Source of the DNA: JAFAHS01 sp046728175
Lineage (GTDB): Bacteria > Desulfobacterota > Binatia > Binatales > Binataceae
Assembly (NCBI GenBank): GCA_046728175.1
Contig: JBKPEA010000113.1
Location: 1 to 26,766 of the forward strand
Reading direction: 5' to 3'
Length of the DNA: 26,766 nt
Shown: positions 1 to 7,433 of the stretch, in pieces
How the letters are laid out: the number at the start of each line of letters is the position of its first letter
Numbering within the stretch: position 1 is the first letter of the stretch
Notes under the pieces: model-generated
Told to the model about the DNA's origin: nothing
The model's database searches: none
The model's input: the letters and a program-made list of their open reading frames with translations, nothing else
Translations under genes and position numbers: made by a program

Positions 1-957
1 CTAGTCAGAATCGCGGACCAGGCCTCGGATCGCGGGATGCAATTGAACGCCCATGGTTCGGTGGTCAACGCCCTCTGGTCGATGGGTGATTTCATTGGCT
101 CGCGTGCACACTCCGAGAAGGCCATCGGCTTGTACGAGCACGAGGAACATCTCCGGCCGGGGGAAGAGCACTTCCTGGCGGCGTGCCGTTTCTATGCGCC
201 TCTCTGTACCCTCAATTTCGGATTTCCAGACGATGCGTTGCGGCAGTCACTGGAGTTTCTGACCTTGACGCGAAGGCGACCTCGACCGCTCGCTTTGGCA
301 TTCGCCCTGAATTGTGTTGCGACGCTGTTCGTGTGGCGCAGGGACGGCGTCCAAGCCCTGAGATATTCGGAATCCATGCTTGCGCTCACGGCTGAGCACG
401 GCTTCACTAATTTGCACTCGTTCGCCCAACTCCTGCACGGGCAGGCCCTTGCGATGTTGGGAAAGACGAACGAAGCGATAGCCGAGATAAAAGATGCGAT
501 GGACACCTTTGAGGCGACTGGGGCGCTGGTTCCCGGTTGGTTGTATGGCGCCCTGGGGTTCGCATATCTGGCTGCCCAGCGGCCCGCGGAAGGGCTGAGT
601 GTCGTGAAAAGAGCTCTCGAACTTGGGGATCGCACGGGCGACGTAGCAGCCAAATCAGAACTACATCGACTTAAGGGCGAATTGTTGCTCATACTCCACC
701 CTACCGACGGTGCCGAAGCGGAGGCCTCTTTTCGTGCGGCTATCGACACGGCGCGAAAACAGTCAGCAAGGCTCCCGGAGCTACGCGCGATTACCGGACT
801 AGGACGCTTCTTGCGCGATACCAATCGCCACGAGGAAGCGCGCACCATGCTGGCCGACATCTACGGGAAATTCACCGAGGGCTTCGACACCGCCGACTTG
901 AAGGACGCCAAGGCGCTGCTCGATCAACTTGATAGTCGCAAACCGGAACCTAAATAG
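1..957 (+). CDS. C-terminal TPR part of a cyclase/AAA+ ATPase-type regulator, 5' end outside the window
   Basis: The frame is open from base 1, before the first ATG at 37, so this is the tail of a longer gene entering from the left edge. The visible ~318 residues form alternating helical repeats of TPR type, rich in Ala, Leu and Glu. The last ~60 residues match the end of the full-length regulator at 2277-5522: both read roughly ARxxLxxIYxxFxEGxDxxDLxxAxxxLxxL. In that family an N-terminal nucleotide cyclase domain and an AAA+ ATPase precede the repeats, so the missing part probably holds them. The gene faces the minus-strand block and ends in TAG 164 bp before it. The family link rests on the paralogous C-terminus; no catalytic domain is visible here. 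Confidence 0.8.
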   Translation, partial: LVRIADQASDRGMQLNAHGSVVNALWSMGDFIGSRAHSEKAIGLYEHEEHLRPGEEHFLAACRFYAPLCTLNFGFPDDALRQSLEFLTLTRRRPRPLALAFALNCVATLFVWRRDGVQALRYSESMLALTAEHGFTNLHSFAQLLHGQALAMLGKTNEAIAEIKDAMDTFEATGALVPGWLYGALGFAYLAAQRPAEGLSVVKRALELGDRTGDVAAKSELHRLKGELLLILHPTDGAEAEASFRAAIDTARKQSARLPELRAITGLGRFLRDTNRHEEARTMLADIYGKFTEGFDTADLKDAKALLDQLDSRKPEPK

Positions 958-1121
958 CATTTGGAAACCACGAACCGAGATGGACGATTACAACCCTTCC
1001 ACCGATGAGCAAGGAGACTGGAACGGTCGTCGAAAACACTTATCCGCGCAGTTGATCGCTCGGCGTTCGCTGAAATTCTGGCCGACGAGTTTCGCGCGAT
1101 TTTCCTGGACGGTCTGATCTT

Positions 1122-2273
1122 CTAGAGCGGCGGTGGCGCGCTTGGCATACGTCCAGCCGCTAAATCGGACTGCTGGGCGGGACTGAAGGCCTCACTCAAT
1201 AGGATCGATTCAAGTTGACGCGACCGGAATAAAACCAGGATATAGTGCATCCGCTGGACGAGATTGCTCCAGTCCGTCGCACCGGTGCCAATGGCGTTCG
1301 GCGTGTCAGCGCCGAACTCTTTTAAGATGGCAAGCGCGTCCGGATTGGTCAGGTCGCGCAGCTCGGGAGGATAGAGCGGCTTGCCTCGCGGCGGCGGCAC
1401 ATCGGACCGGAGGTGCAACGTCTGATTGCCGGGAAGGCTCAAATGCAGAGCCAAATCTGTCAGGAGTTTCGTCCATTCCTCTTTGGCCAATTTTCCCGCC
1501 GCGCGTGCGATCGGAGTGACTGCGATTTCAAGTGGGACTATCCCGCGGCATTGCTGTTGCGCATGCTCCACAATTCTCTGCTCGAGTGAAGCCCCGAGAA
1601 ACTCTTCGAGGCATCCTTGAAGTCGCATCTGTTCGTGTTTACCAACCTGGGCATTCGCAAGAAGTACCAGTTGCGCCTTGAGACTTGGGTCGGTTTCGAA
1701 GCGCGCGCGATAATAGTTCTCGGCTGCCTGTCTGAGCAGCTGCTGGCCGCCTTCTTCTGAAGGTTTGTTGTCGAGATACGCGATCACCGGAACAAGGCGA
1801 GTTAGGTCGAGGTCAACGTCCTTGCCTAGAGCTGAGATTAGTCTGGAATAGAGAGCGCCGATCTCGCCGTAGACCTGGGCATTTCCTTGTTTGAGGTTAT
1901 CGATCCCATCTTCCAAAGCTTGCGTGATCACGCCGTCAAAAGGACCAATTCCGATCACGCCCGCCGCCTCGAGGAGGTTCACCACGCGCTGAATCGTATC
2001 CTGATAGATCCGCGATTGGGTAATCGCCAGCAGCCCGCGCTGCCTCATGTCTGCTTCGCGAATGGACACGCCAATGGTCTTGGACGACCACGACGCAAAT
2101 CCGCACCAACTCACGTTGGCCCCGCCTACCATCGCGCTCATCGCCCTGCTCAGGGCGCAATAATCCTGAGTGATCTTGAGATTGCGCAGAATTAGGTCGG
2201 CGTTCAGCGCGACGGTATTTTCGATATCCTGAAGCGCGGGAAAGCTAGCAGGGTCTATCAGAGGAGGCGACAT
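1122..2273 (-). CDS. unrecognised 383-residue protein downstream of the cyclase regulator
   Basis: I cannot assign a function. The protein is soluble-looking and largely helical, with no signal peptide or membrane segment. Residues 30-72 carry a dense, conserved-looking block beginning RNLKITQDYCALS and continuing WCGFASWSSKTIGVSIR. I recall this pattern from uncharacterised actinobacterial and proteobacterial proteins, but I cannot name the family. The C-terminal third holds a helical stretch with MHYILVLFRSRQLESIL. The ATG lies 3 nt after the TAA of the cyclase gene, so the two are almost certainly co-transcribed and probably translationally coupled; the AAGGA before the ATG is too close to be a normal ribosome site. 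Context suggests an effector or partner of the regulator, or of the MpaB-like oxygenase further upstream. That is inference only. Confidence 0.8.
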   Translation of the reverse strand: MSPPLIDPASFPALQDIENTVALNADLILRNLKITQDYCALSRAMSAMVGGANVSWCGFASWSSKTIGVSIREADMRQRGLLAITQSRIYQDTIQRVVNLLEAAGVIGIGPFDGVITQALEDGIDNLKQGNAQVYGEIGALYSRLISALGKDVDLDLTRLVPVIAYLDNKPSEEGGQQLLRQAAENYYRARFETDPSLKAQLVLLANAQVGKHEQMRLQGCLEEFLGASLEQRIVEHAQQQCRGIVPLEIAVTPIARAAGKLAKEEWTKLLTDLALHLSLPGNQTLHLRSDVPPPRGKPLYPPELRDLTNPDALAILKEFGADTPNAIGTGATDWSNLVQRMHYILVLFRSRQLESILLSEAFSPAQQSDLAAGRMPSAPPPL

Positions 2274-2276
2274 TCC

Positions 2277-5200
2277 TTACCGTTCCGTTGCGGTTACCCT
2301 ACCGCCGATTCCTTGAAGGACGACTCTTGCCTGGACGAGGTCGCGCGAATCGAGTCCCTCCGCAAAGCCTTTGTATATCGGCGCGAGCAGCTTAAGCGCG
2401 CCCGGACGATCGCCGCTTGAGAGCAACAGGCGCGCTTTGCTCAGCGCGGCGCGCAGCTCGAACGACTTGGCGCCCATGCCGTGCGCGCAGGTGATAGCCT
2501 CGCCGAAATCTGCCGATGCCTGCTCGCGATCACCGACTCTCAGCCGGAACTCGCCGCGAAGCCTGAGTACCTCCGGGCGGTAGATGATTTCATCCGGGTT
2601 TGCTTCGAGTGCGCGCTCGATCGTGTGGAGAGCTTTGTCGGTCGCTCCTTGCAGGGCCTGCGCCTGCGCCAGGTAAAGCAGCGAAAGGGTGACAGACATG
2701 CGGGTCTCAGTCTCTCCGAACGCGTTCAGGCTTTCCTCGATTAGCTGAACGCCTTGTCCCGGTTCACCACAGTTCGCCAGGGCTGCGCCCATCGTGGTCC
2801 GGGCAGCCGCTGCTATGTGAGGAAAGCCGTGCTCGTCGGACAAATTGATCGCCTCACGCGCCGGGGCGACGGCTTCGGTTGGCTCTCCAATGAGCAACTT
2901 CAATGCTCCTGTCTGGTAGCTTATATATGCTTGGTCGTAGGGGTTGTTGTGTTGCTGAACGAATCTTGCGGCTTCGTCAATCCGGGTTAAAGCTGTCTCG
3001 ATGCGACCGCTAGCGAATGCAGTCAAACTTGCAAAAGCCAGCGCTGTGCCGAGCGCGCCGGGGAATTGCTGGAAGACTTTTTCATCGAAGAACGCTCGGC
3101 CGCGCTCGAAGCGGGTCTCGGCTTCCGCTAGTTCACCGAGATAAAAATGCGTTTCTATTCGCGCCATATGCGCGAGGGCCAGATTGATTGGATTCCCTTC
3201 GCGTTCGGCCAGCTCGATAAACTCTCTGCTCAGCGCATCGGCTGAGCGGTAGTCGCCACCATTGATAGCGGCTGCCCAAGTTCCGCTGAGTTGTATTGAG
3301 AGCTGTCCGACATTGCCGATCCTTCTCACCAGGGCCAAGGCGCGCGAGGAGGCATTCTTAGTCGCCGCAGCAGCATAACCATGGGTTAACGCGCTCACTT
3401 GGGCGAGGGCAGCTACGACCGGCAGCTCCAAGGCGTCGCGTTCCGGCGACTCTGGAAGTTTACCTATGATCTCGAGCGCGCGTTGGTAGGCGCGCTCTGC
3501 CTCGCGGAAGGCACGACGTTTGCGCGCGACTCGACCAGCACTGCTCCATGCGGTTAGCGCCTTCTCGAGTTCGCCGGCACCCGTCCAATGTCGGGCCAGA
3601 ACTTCAGGATGGTCTGCCGCGGTTTGGGGAAGGCGTTCCGCTATGAGAGTGGCGGTCCGTCGATGAAGTTCACGGCGGCGACTCTTGAGGAGCGCCGCAT
3701 AAGCGGTATCTTGCACCAGCGCGTGTTTGAAGTGATAGATGACGGCCTCTGGCGCGGCTCCAGTTGTGTGCAGGAGATCCGAATCGATCAGCCGTTGAAG
3801 TGCGTCCTGCAGCTCGTCTGGTTCACCGTCGTAGACGCCGGCGATTAGTTCATGCGAGAAGCTGCTCCCGATCACGGCGCCGATTTGCGCGATTTCCTTA
3901 GCCCTTCCTAACCGATCCAGCCTCGCCATCAAAGAGTCGGCAAGGGTCGCCGGGATTTGTTCGGCTGAACTCTCTCCCGACTCGATCGCGAGACGGGCCA
4001 ATTCCTCGACGAAAAGCGGAACCCCTGCCGAGCGTTTCACGATCGCCTTCACTATCTCGGCAGAAAGACGTCCTTGGCCCACGACCTCGGAGACTATTCT
4101 ACTGACTTCCGCACGACTCAACCGGGGGAGGGTGAGTTGGAGATGATGCGCTCGCAGTGGCTCGCGGAAGTCCAGTCGTGAGGTGCAAAGGAGCATCAGA
4201 CACGCGTTCGCCCCCTGCTCGGCCAGGGTTTCAATCCACTCAACGGTCGAGGCATCCGCCCACTGCAGATCTTCCACCGCGATCACCATTGGCTGAACTC
4301 GCGAGGAACCTAAATAGAAGTTTGCAAGCATGGAGAGCAATCGCTTGCGCGATTCAAACTGCGACGCGGCTACTGCTCTGCGATTATCGGGTAGGGGCAG
4401 ATCCAGTAGCTCCGCGAACACTTCCAGCGCCTCCCCCTCGTGAATGCCCGCCAACTCGAGGCGACGTTTGACGGTCTGCGTGCGCTGCGCAGCAGATTGC
4501 TTCTCCCAATGAAGGCTTCGCTGCAGCATCTCGACGATCGGAAAGAACGGTACCGATTGAAAATCCGAGTCGCACGTACATTCCAACCAGGTGTGCGGAC
4601 GCGAAGCGATTCTTGATTGGAATTCCTGTACCAGGCGGGATTTGCCGATCCCGGCTTCGCCCGTGATGTGCACGACCTGCCCATCACCGTCGCGCGCCAA
4701 TTCCCATCGTCTCCAGATCATCTGCAGTTCGTCGTCGCGCCCGACCAGAGGAGTGAGCCCCTGCGCCGCCGCCGCATGGATACGTCCGCGGACTCCTGTC
4801 GCTCGTAGAACCCTGAATAATTCGATAGGTGCGGCGAGACCCTTTAGAACTCGTTCGCCGAGATCTTCGACCGCAAATAGCCCTGCGATGAGACGATGGG
4901 TAGCACCGGTAACTACCACCGTGCCGGGCGCAGCCAGGGCCTGGACTCGCTCGGCAATCGCCGGGACCTGGCCAAAGACATCGGCTTCACGGTCCGGCCC
5001 CCTCCCTATGAAAACCGGACCCGAATGAATACCTACACGCACTACTAAACCGGCTTCGGAAATCGTCCGACTTAACCGAGCTAATGCGTCAAGGATCGCG
5101 AGTCCCGCTCGCGCGGACTTTTCAGCATCGTTTTCGCGTGCGATCGGCCAGCCGAAGAACGCCAGCAGACCATCGCCAAGATACTTGGCGACATGGCCAT

Positions 5201-5522
5201 CGAACCCGATGACTGCATCAGCCGCGGCCTTCTGATACGCAGCAACAATCTCATGCCACTGCTCGAGATCGAACTGACCGGCTAACCCAGTCGAGTCGAC
5301 AAGGTCGCAAAACAATACAGTTAGATGCCTGAGCTCGCCCTCCCCGTGCAATGCGGCGACTTCGGCCGCATTCTTTCGCGAGGTCTCCGGTTCAGTGACG
5401 ATCGCGCTCGACGCCTGCGAGGTTCTTCCCTGTTCTTGTAATCCCTGTACCCGGGCGCCGCACTCACTGCAGAACTTTGAGGAGGGCGCGATGTCCGCAC
5501 GACATGCTGGGCATCGGGTCAT
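2277..5522 (-). CDS. zinc-ribbon / class III nucleotide cyclase / AAA+ ATPase / TPR regulator
   Basis: A 1081-residue signalling protein. Residues 4-21 form a zinc ribbon (CPAC...CSEC). A class III cyclase homology domain follows (about 66-240), with metal-binding Asp at FCDLVDST (D73) and YLGDGLLAFFG (D117). K113 and D181 sit at the adenine-selecting positions, which would favour ATP. The conserved Asn of the usual N-x3-R motif is Ala188 here (VPAIAERVQ; Arg192 kept), so cyclase activity may be weakened. The next domain is a STAND/AAA+ ATPase with Walker A GEAGIGKSRL (288-297) and Walker B VIAVEDLQWAD (about 413-423). TPR-like repeats run from about 650 to the end. It is probably cytoplasmic, integrating signals through the TPRs. 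The downstream 383-residue gene follows after 3 nt. No clear ribosome site precedes the chosen ATG. Confidence 0.93.
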   Translation of the reverse strand: MTRCPACRADIAPSSKFCSECGARVQGLQEQGRTSQASSAIVTEPETSRKNAAEVAALHGEGELRHLTVLFCDLVDSTGLAGQFDLEQWHEIVAAYQKAAADAVIGFDGHVAKYLGDGLLAFFGWPIARENDAEKSARAGLAILDALARLSRTISEAGLVVRVGIHSGPVFIGRGPDREADVFGQVPAIAERVQALAAPGTVVVTGATHRLIAGLFAVEDLGERVLKGLAAPIELFRVLRATGVRGRIHAAAAQGLTPLVGRDDELQMIWRRWELARDGDGQVVHITGEAGIGKSRLVQEFQSRIASRPHTWLECTCDSDFQSVPFFPIVEMLQRSLHWEKQSAAQRTQTVKRRLELAGIHEGEALEVFAELLDLPLPDNRRAVAASQFESRKRLLSMLANFYLGSSRVQPMVIAVEDLQWADASTVEWIETLAEQGANACLMLLCTSRLDFREPLRAHHLQLTLPRLSRAEVSRIVSEVVGQGRLSAEIVKAIVKRSAGVPLFVEELARLAIESGESSAEQIPATLADSLMARLDRLGRAKEIAQIGAVIGSSFSHELIAGVYDGEPDELQDALQRLIDSDLLHTTGAAPEAVIYHFKHALVQDTAYAALLKSRRRELHRRTATLIAERLPQTAADHPEVLARHWTGAGELEKALTAWSSAGRVARKRRAFREAERAYQRALEIIGKLPESPERDALELPVVAALAQVSALTHGYAAAATKNASSRALALVRRIGNVGQLSIQLSGTWAAAINGGDYRSADALSREFIELAEREGNPINLALAHMARIETHFYLGELAEAETRFERGRAFFDEKVFQQFPGALGTALAFASLTAFASGRIETALTRIDEAARFVQQHNNPYDQAYISYQTGALKLLIGEPTEAVAPAREAINLSDEHGFPHIAAAARTTMGAALANCGEPGQGVQLIEESLNAFGETETRMSVTLSLLYLAQAQALQGATDKALHTIERALEANPDEIIYRPEVLRLRGEFRLRVGDREQASADFGEAITCAHGMGAKSFELRAALSKARLLLSSGDRPGALKLLAPIYKGFAEGLDSRDLVQARVVLQGIGGRVTATER

Positions 5523-5805
5523 TGGCGGTCCACACGTGCGTCAAACTTTACCGCTGTCCGGATTTCCGGCCAGCACTTCACCACGGAACTGGTTATTCAT
5601 CGATCGAAAACCGTGCTGGCGAGCCTACTCCCGCCGGGTTAATGCCGCAAATAAGGGACGCGATCCTGGTTCTCCGAAAGATCCACGACCACAAACGGCA
5701 TTGCCCTCTTCGCCGCCCATTCCAAGTCAACCGGGTTGTTGCGGGAGCAGTCGACATTGGAGCAGCGACCGCTAAATTTTATCCTCCCCCTCAGGTCCGG
5801 CAGAT

Positions 5806-6972
5806 TCAGAGCAGACGGACGAACCAGCGCTGCCAAAAAGTCCGTCTCTCTGCGGGGCGTGGACTTCCCCAATAGGTACGCAGATGAGTTGGGATGTAGA
5901 AGCGAGCGCGCGCATGTCCGCGATCGACGCGGATCAACCATTCGACCACCTTTAGTCCAAAACGACGAAAAAACAGTGGTTGTCGAAGGCCAAGCCCCCG
6001 GCTCGCTAGCTTGTTGAGGGTTGCGAATAGCCGGACGGTGAGAGATCCGAATCGAGCGCGGGGAATCCCAATCATCTTCCCGGCATCCGGCGGCACAAGG
6101 TAGCGCATGGTCGCGGCCGGCGCCCACACAATGGGCTTTGGGGTATTTTCTTTCAGCAGGGACAGGAGGGCGAACAACATATCGCGACCCTCTTGCGAGG
6201 TGCCAAATTGCCGCTTGCAGATCAGCGCGTTGAGCTCGGCAGCCTCGTCGAGGTCTGCCGGGATGAGTTCCGGTACAACGCCCATGATCCGACCTACGAT
6301 CTGCCACGTCCTAAAGTATCCCGATCTCTCCTTTGGATCGATCCAGACCCCAAGCATTTTAAGACCCTCGAGAACGGAGTAAGAGAACACCAGCAACGTT
6401 CCGGCAAGGTCCTCCTGGTTTACCGGCACGCCGAGTTCTTCGGTGTTCCACGCTGGATCAGTCGAAAGGAGATGACGGATTGCGGCGTGCATCAATCGGA
6501 CCTTTTGAGCCGTGCGAATACCCTTACCGGTGCGAGACAAACCTCCCGGACCCATGATATTGACCATCATCTGTGCCGTCTCCCACAATCGCCGGTTCGG
6601 ATCGACTAGCAGCCGGCCGGTCCCCCTTAGGACCTTCACTCCCTTCCGCGCCGCATAGGTTGTGGGCAATGAACCACAGACCAAGGTCAACAGAATCAAG
6701 TGGCCGTACCGGTTGAAAAGCCGCTGACCGCTCTTGAGAGTCTTGAGGTCCTCCTCGCTCACCTTTCCACTAGTGTTCAAGTAGGTTATCAGCTCGTGTG
6801 GTAGTCCCTCGGGAGGCGGCGCGTCGTATCGCACAAGCGTCCTCATTAAGTAGTTAGCGGACTCAACCTTGCCACTGGCGACTAAATCTTTGACGATTTC
6901 ATCGGCATCACTATCTCCCACCATTCGCATCTCATCGAGCAGCGCATCATTCCATTTTTTGGTCGAGGTCAT
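5806..6972 (-). CDS. MpaB / latex-clearing-protein-like oxygenase (DUF2236 family)
   Basis: The 388-residue protein has the core signature of the DUF2236/MpaB oxygenase family. KVRLMHAAIR at 157-166 contains the His (H162) expected as an axial haem ligand in latex-clearing proteins. Upstream Arg/Lys/Thr residues (RTGKGIRT, 147-154) match the distal-pocket region of Lcp. GVPVNQEDLAGTLLVFS lies at 181-197 and YFRTWQIVGRIMGV at 219-232. Family members are b-type haem enzymes that cleave polyisoprene or farnesyl-type chains. No signal peptide is visible, unlike secreted Lcp, so an intracellular substrate is more likely. The ATG at 6972 is preceded by a weak AAGAG. The gene lies 283 bp upstream of the cyclase gene on the same strand. 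The fold assignment is firm; the substrate is unknown. Confidence 0.85.
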   Translation of the reverse strand: MTSTKKWNDALLDEMRMVGDSDADEIVKDLVASGKVESANYLMRTLVRYDAPPPEGLPHELITYLNTSGKVSEEDLKTLKSGQRLFNRYGHLILLTLVCGSLPTTYAARKGVKVLRGTGRLLVDPNRRLWETAQMMVNIMGPGGLSRTGKGIRTAQKVRLMHAAIRHLLSTDPAWNTEELGVPVNQEDLAGTLLVFSYSVLEGLKMLGVWIDPKERSGYFRTWQIVGRIMGVVPELIPADLDEAAELNALICKRQFGTSQEGRDMLFALLSLLKENTPKPIVWAPAATMRYLVPPDAGKMIGIPRARFGSLTVRLFATLNKLASRGLGLRQPLFFRRFGLKVVEWLIRVDRGHARARFYIPTHLRTYWGSPRPAERRTFWQRWFVRLL

Positions 6973-7242
6973 CGCTCTTTGTGTTTCACATTTGGTAATG
7001 CGAAACGGATGGCTCGGAAGTAACAGTTTCGAAGACGCTCCTACAAAACGCTGATATTCTTATCTTGCTTGCTTGAGCACGCCCCCCAGCAATCGGGTTT
7101 CAGATCTAGCAATTCCTTCCGGTCTGGGAAGAGGCGCCTGACCGTGAGCCATGAAGCCACGACCTGGATTCTTTGAGTCGGCCGAGGGCGCTTGAATGGG
7201 GGGGCGGACGGCAGGTCAGGAGCTACGTCCTGCAGATTGAGT

Positions 7243-7419
7243 TCATGTCAGTGACCACAACGAGGTCACGATGTAAGCGATAGTCATCAGCCCGAAAATA
7301 AGTCCCGGAATTTCATCGAGCAAAAAGTACTGCGTGAATCGCATCGCCTCGCTAACTTGCCTCTCCTCAGCGAACCGCTTTATGCGAAGAATGCTAGGCG
7401 CCTTGGTGTTGACTGACAT
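7243..7419 (-). CDS. small single-pass membrane protein, 58 residues
   Basis: An upstream in-frame codon would give 84 residues, but the ATG at 7417-7419 is the better start because AAGGAGA (minus strand, 7427-7433) sits 7 nt before it. The product has a charged, basic N-terminal part (LRIKRFAEERQVSEAMRF) followed by one hydrophobic helix (about residues 31-56, YFLLDEIPGL then IFGLMTIAYIVTSLW). It ends three residues after the helix, suggesting a tail-anchored or N-in topology. I do not recognise the family. It stands alone, with 270 bp before the oxygenase gene downstream and about 1.2 kb of apparently gene-free DNA upstream. The strong ribosome site and clean amphipathic-then-hydrophobic layout argue that it is real. 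Confidence 0.65.
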   Translation of the reverse strand: MSVNTKAPSILRIKRFAEERQVSEAMRFTQYFLLDEIPGLIFGLMTIAYIVTSLWSLT

Positions 7420-7426
7420 CTGGGTG

Positions 7427-7433
7427 TCTCCTT
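7427..7433 (-). promoter_or_regulatory. strong Shine-Dalgarno site of the small membrane protein
   Basis: The minus strand reads AAGGAGA, 7 nt before the ATG at 7419. It is one of the best ribosome sites in the window and decides the start of the 58-residue gene over the longer reading. Confidence 0.7.

Noticed and set aside
192..860. 222-codon minus-strand frame across the first gene
   Set aside because: It is antisense to the TPR tail, Ser/Ala/Arg-rich and without motifs; it is a shadow of the real gene.
929..1117. 62-codon plus-strand frame after the first gene
   Set aside because: It begins inside the upstream gene and its product has no recognisable composition; the neighbouring-frame pieces noted separately are more protein-like.
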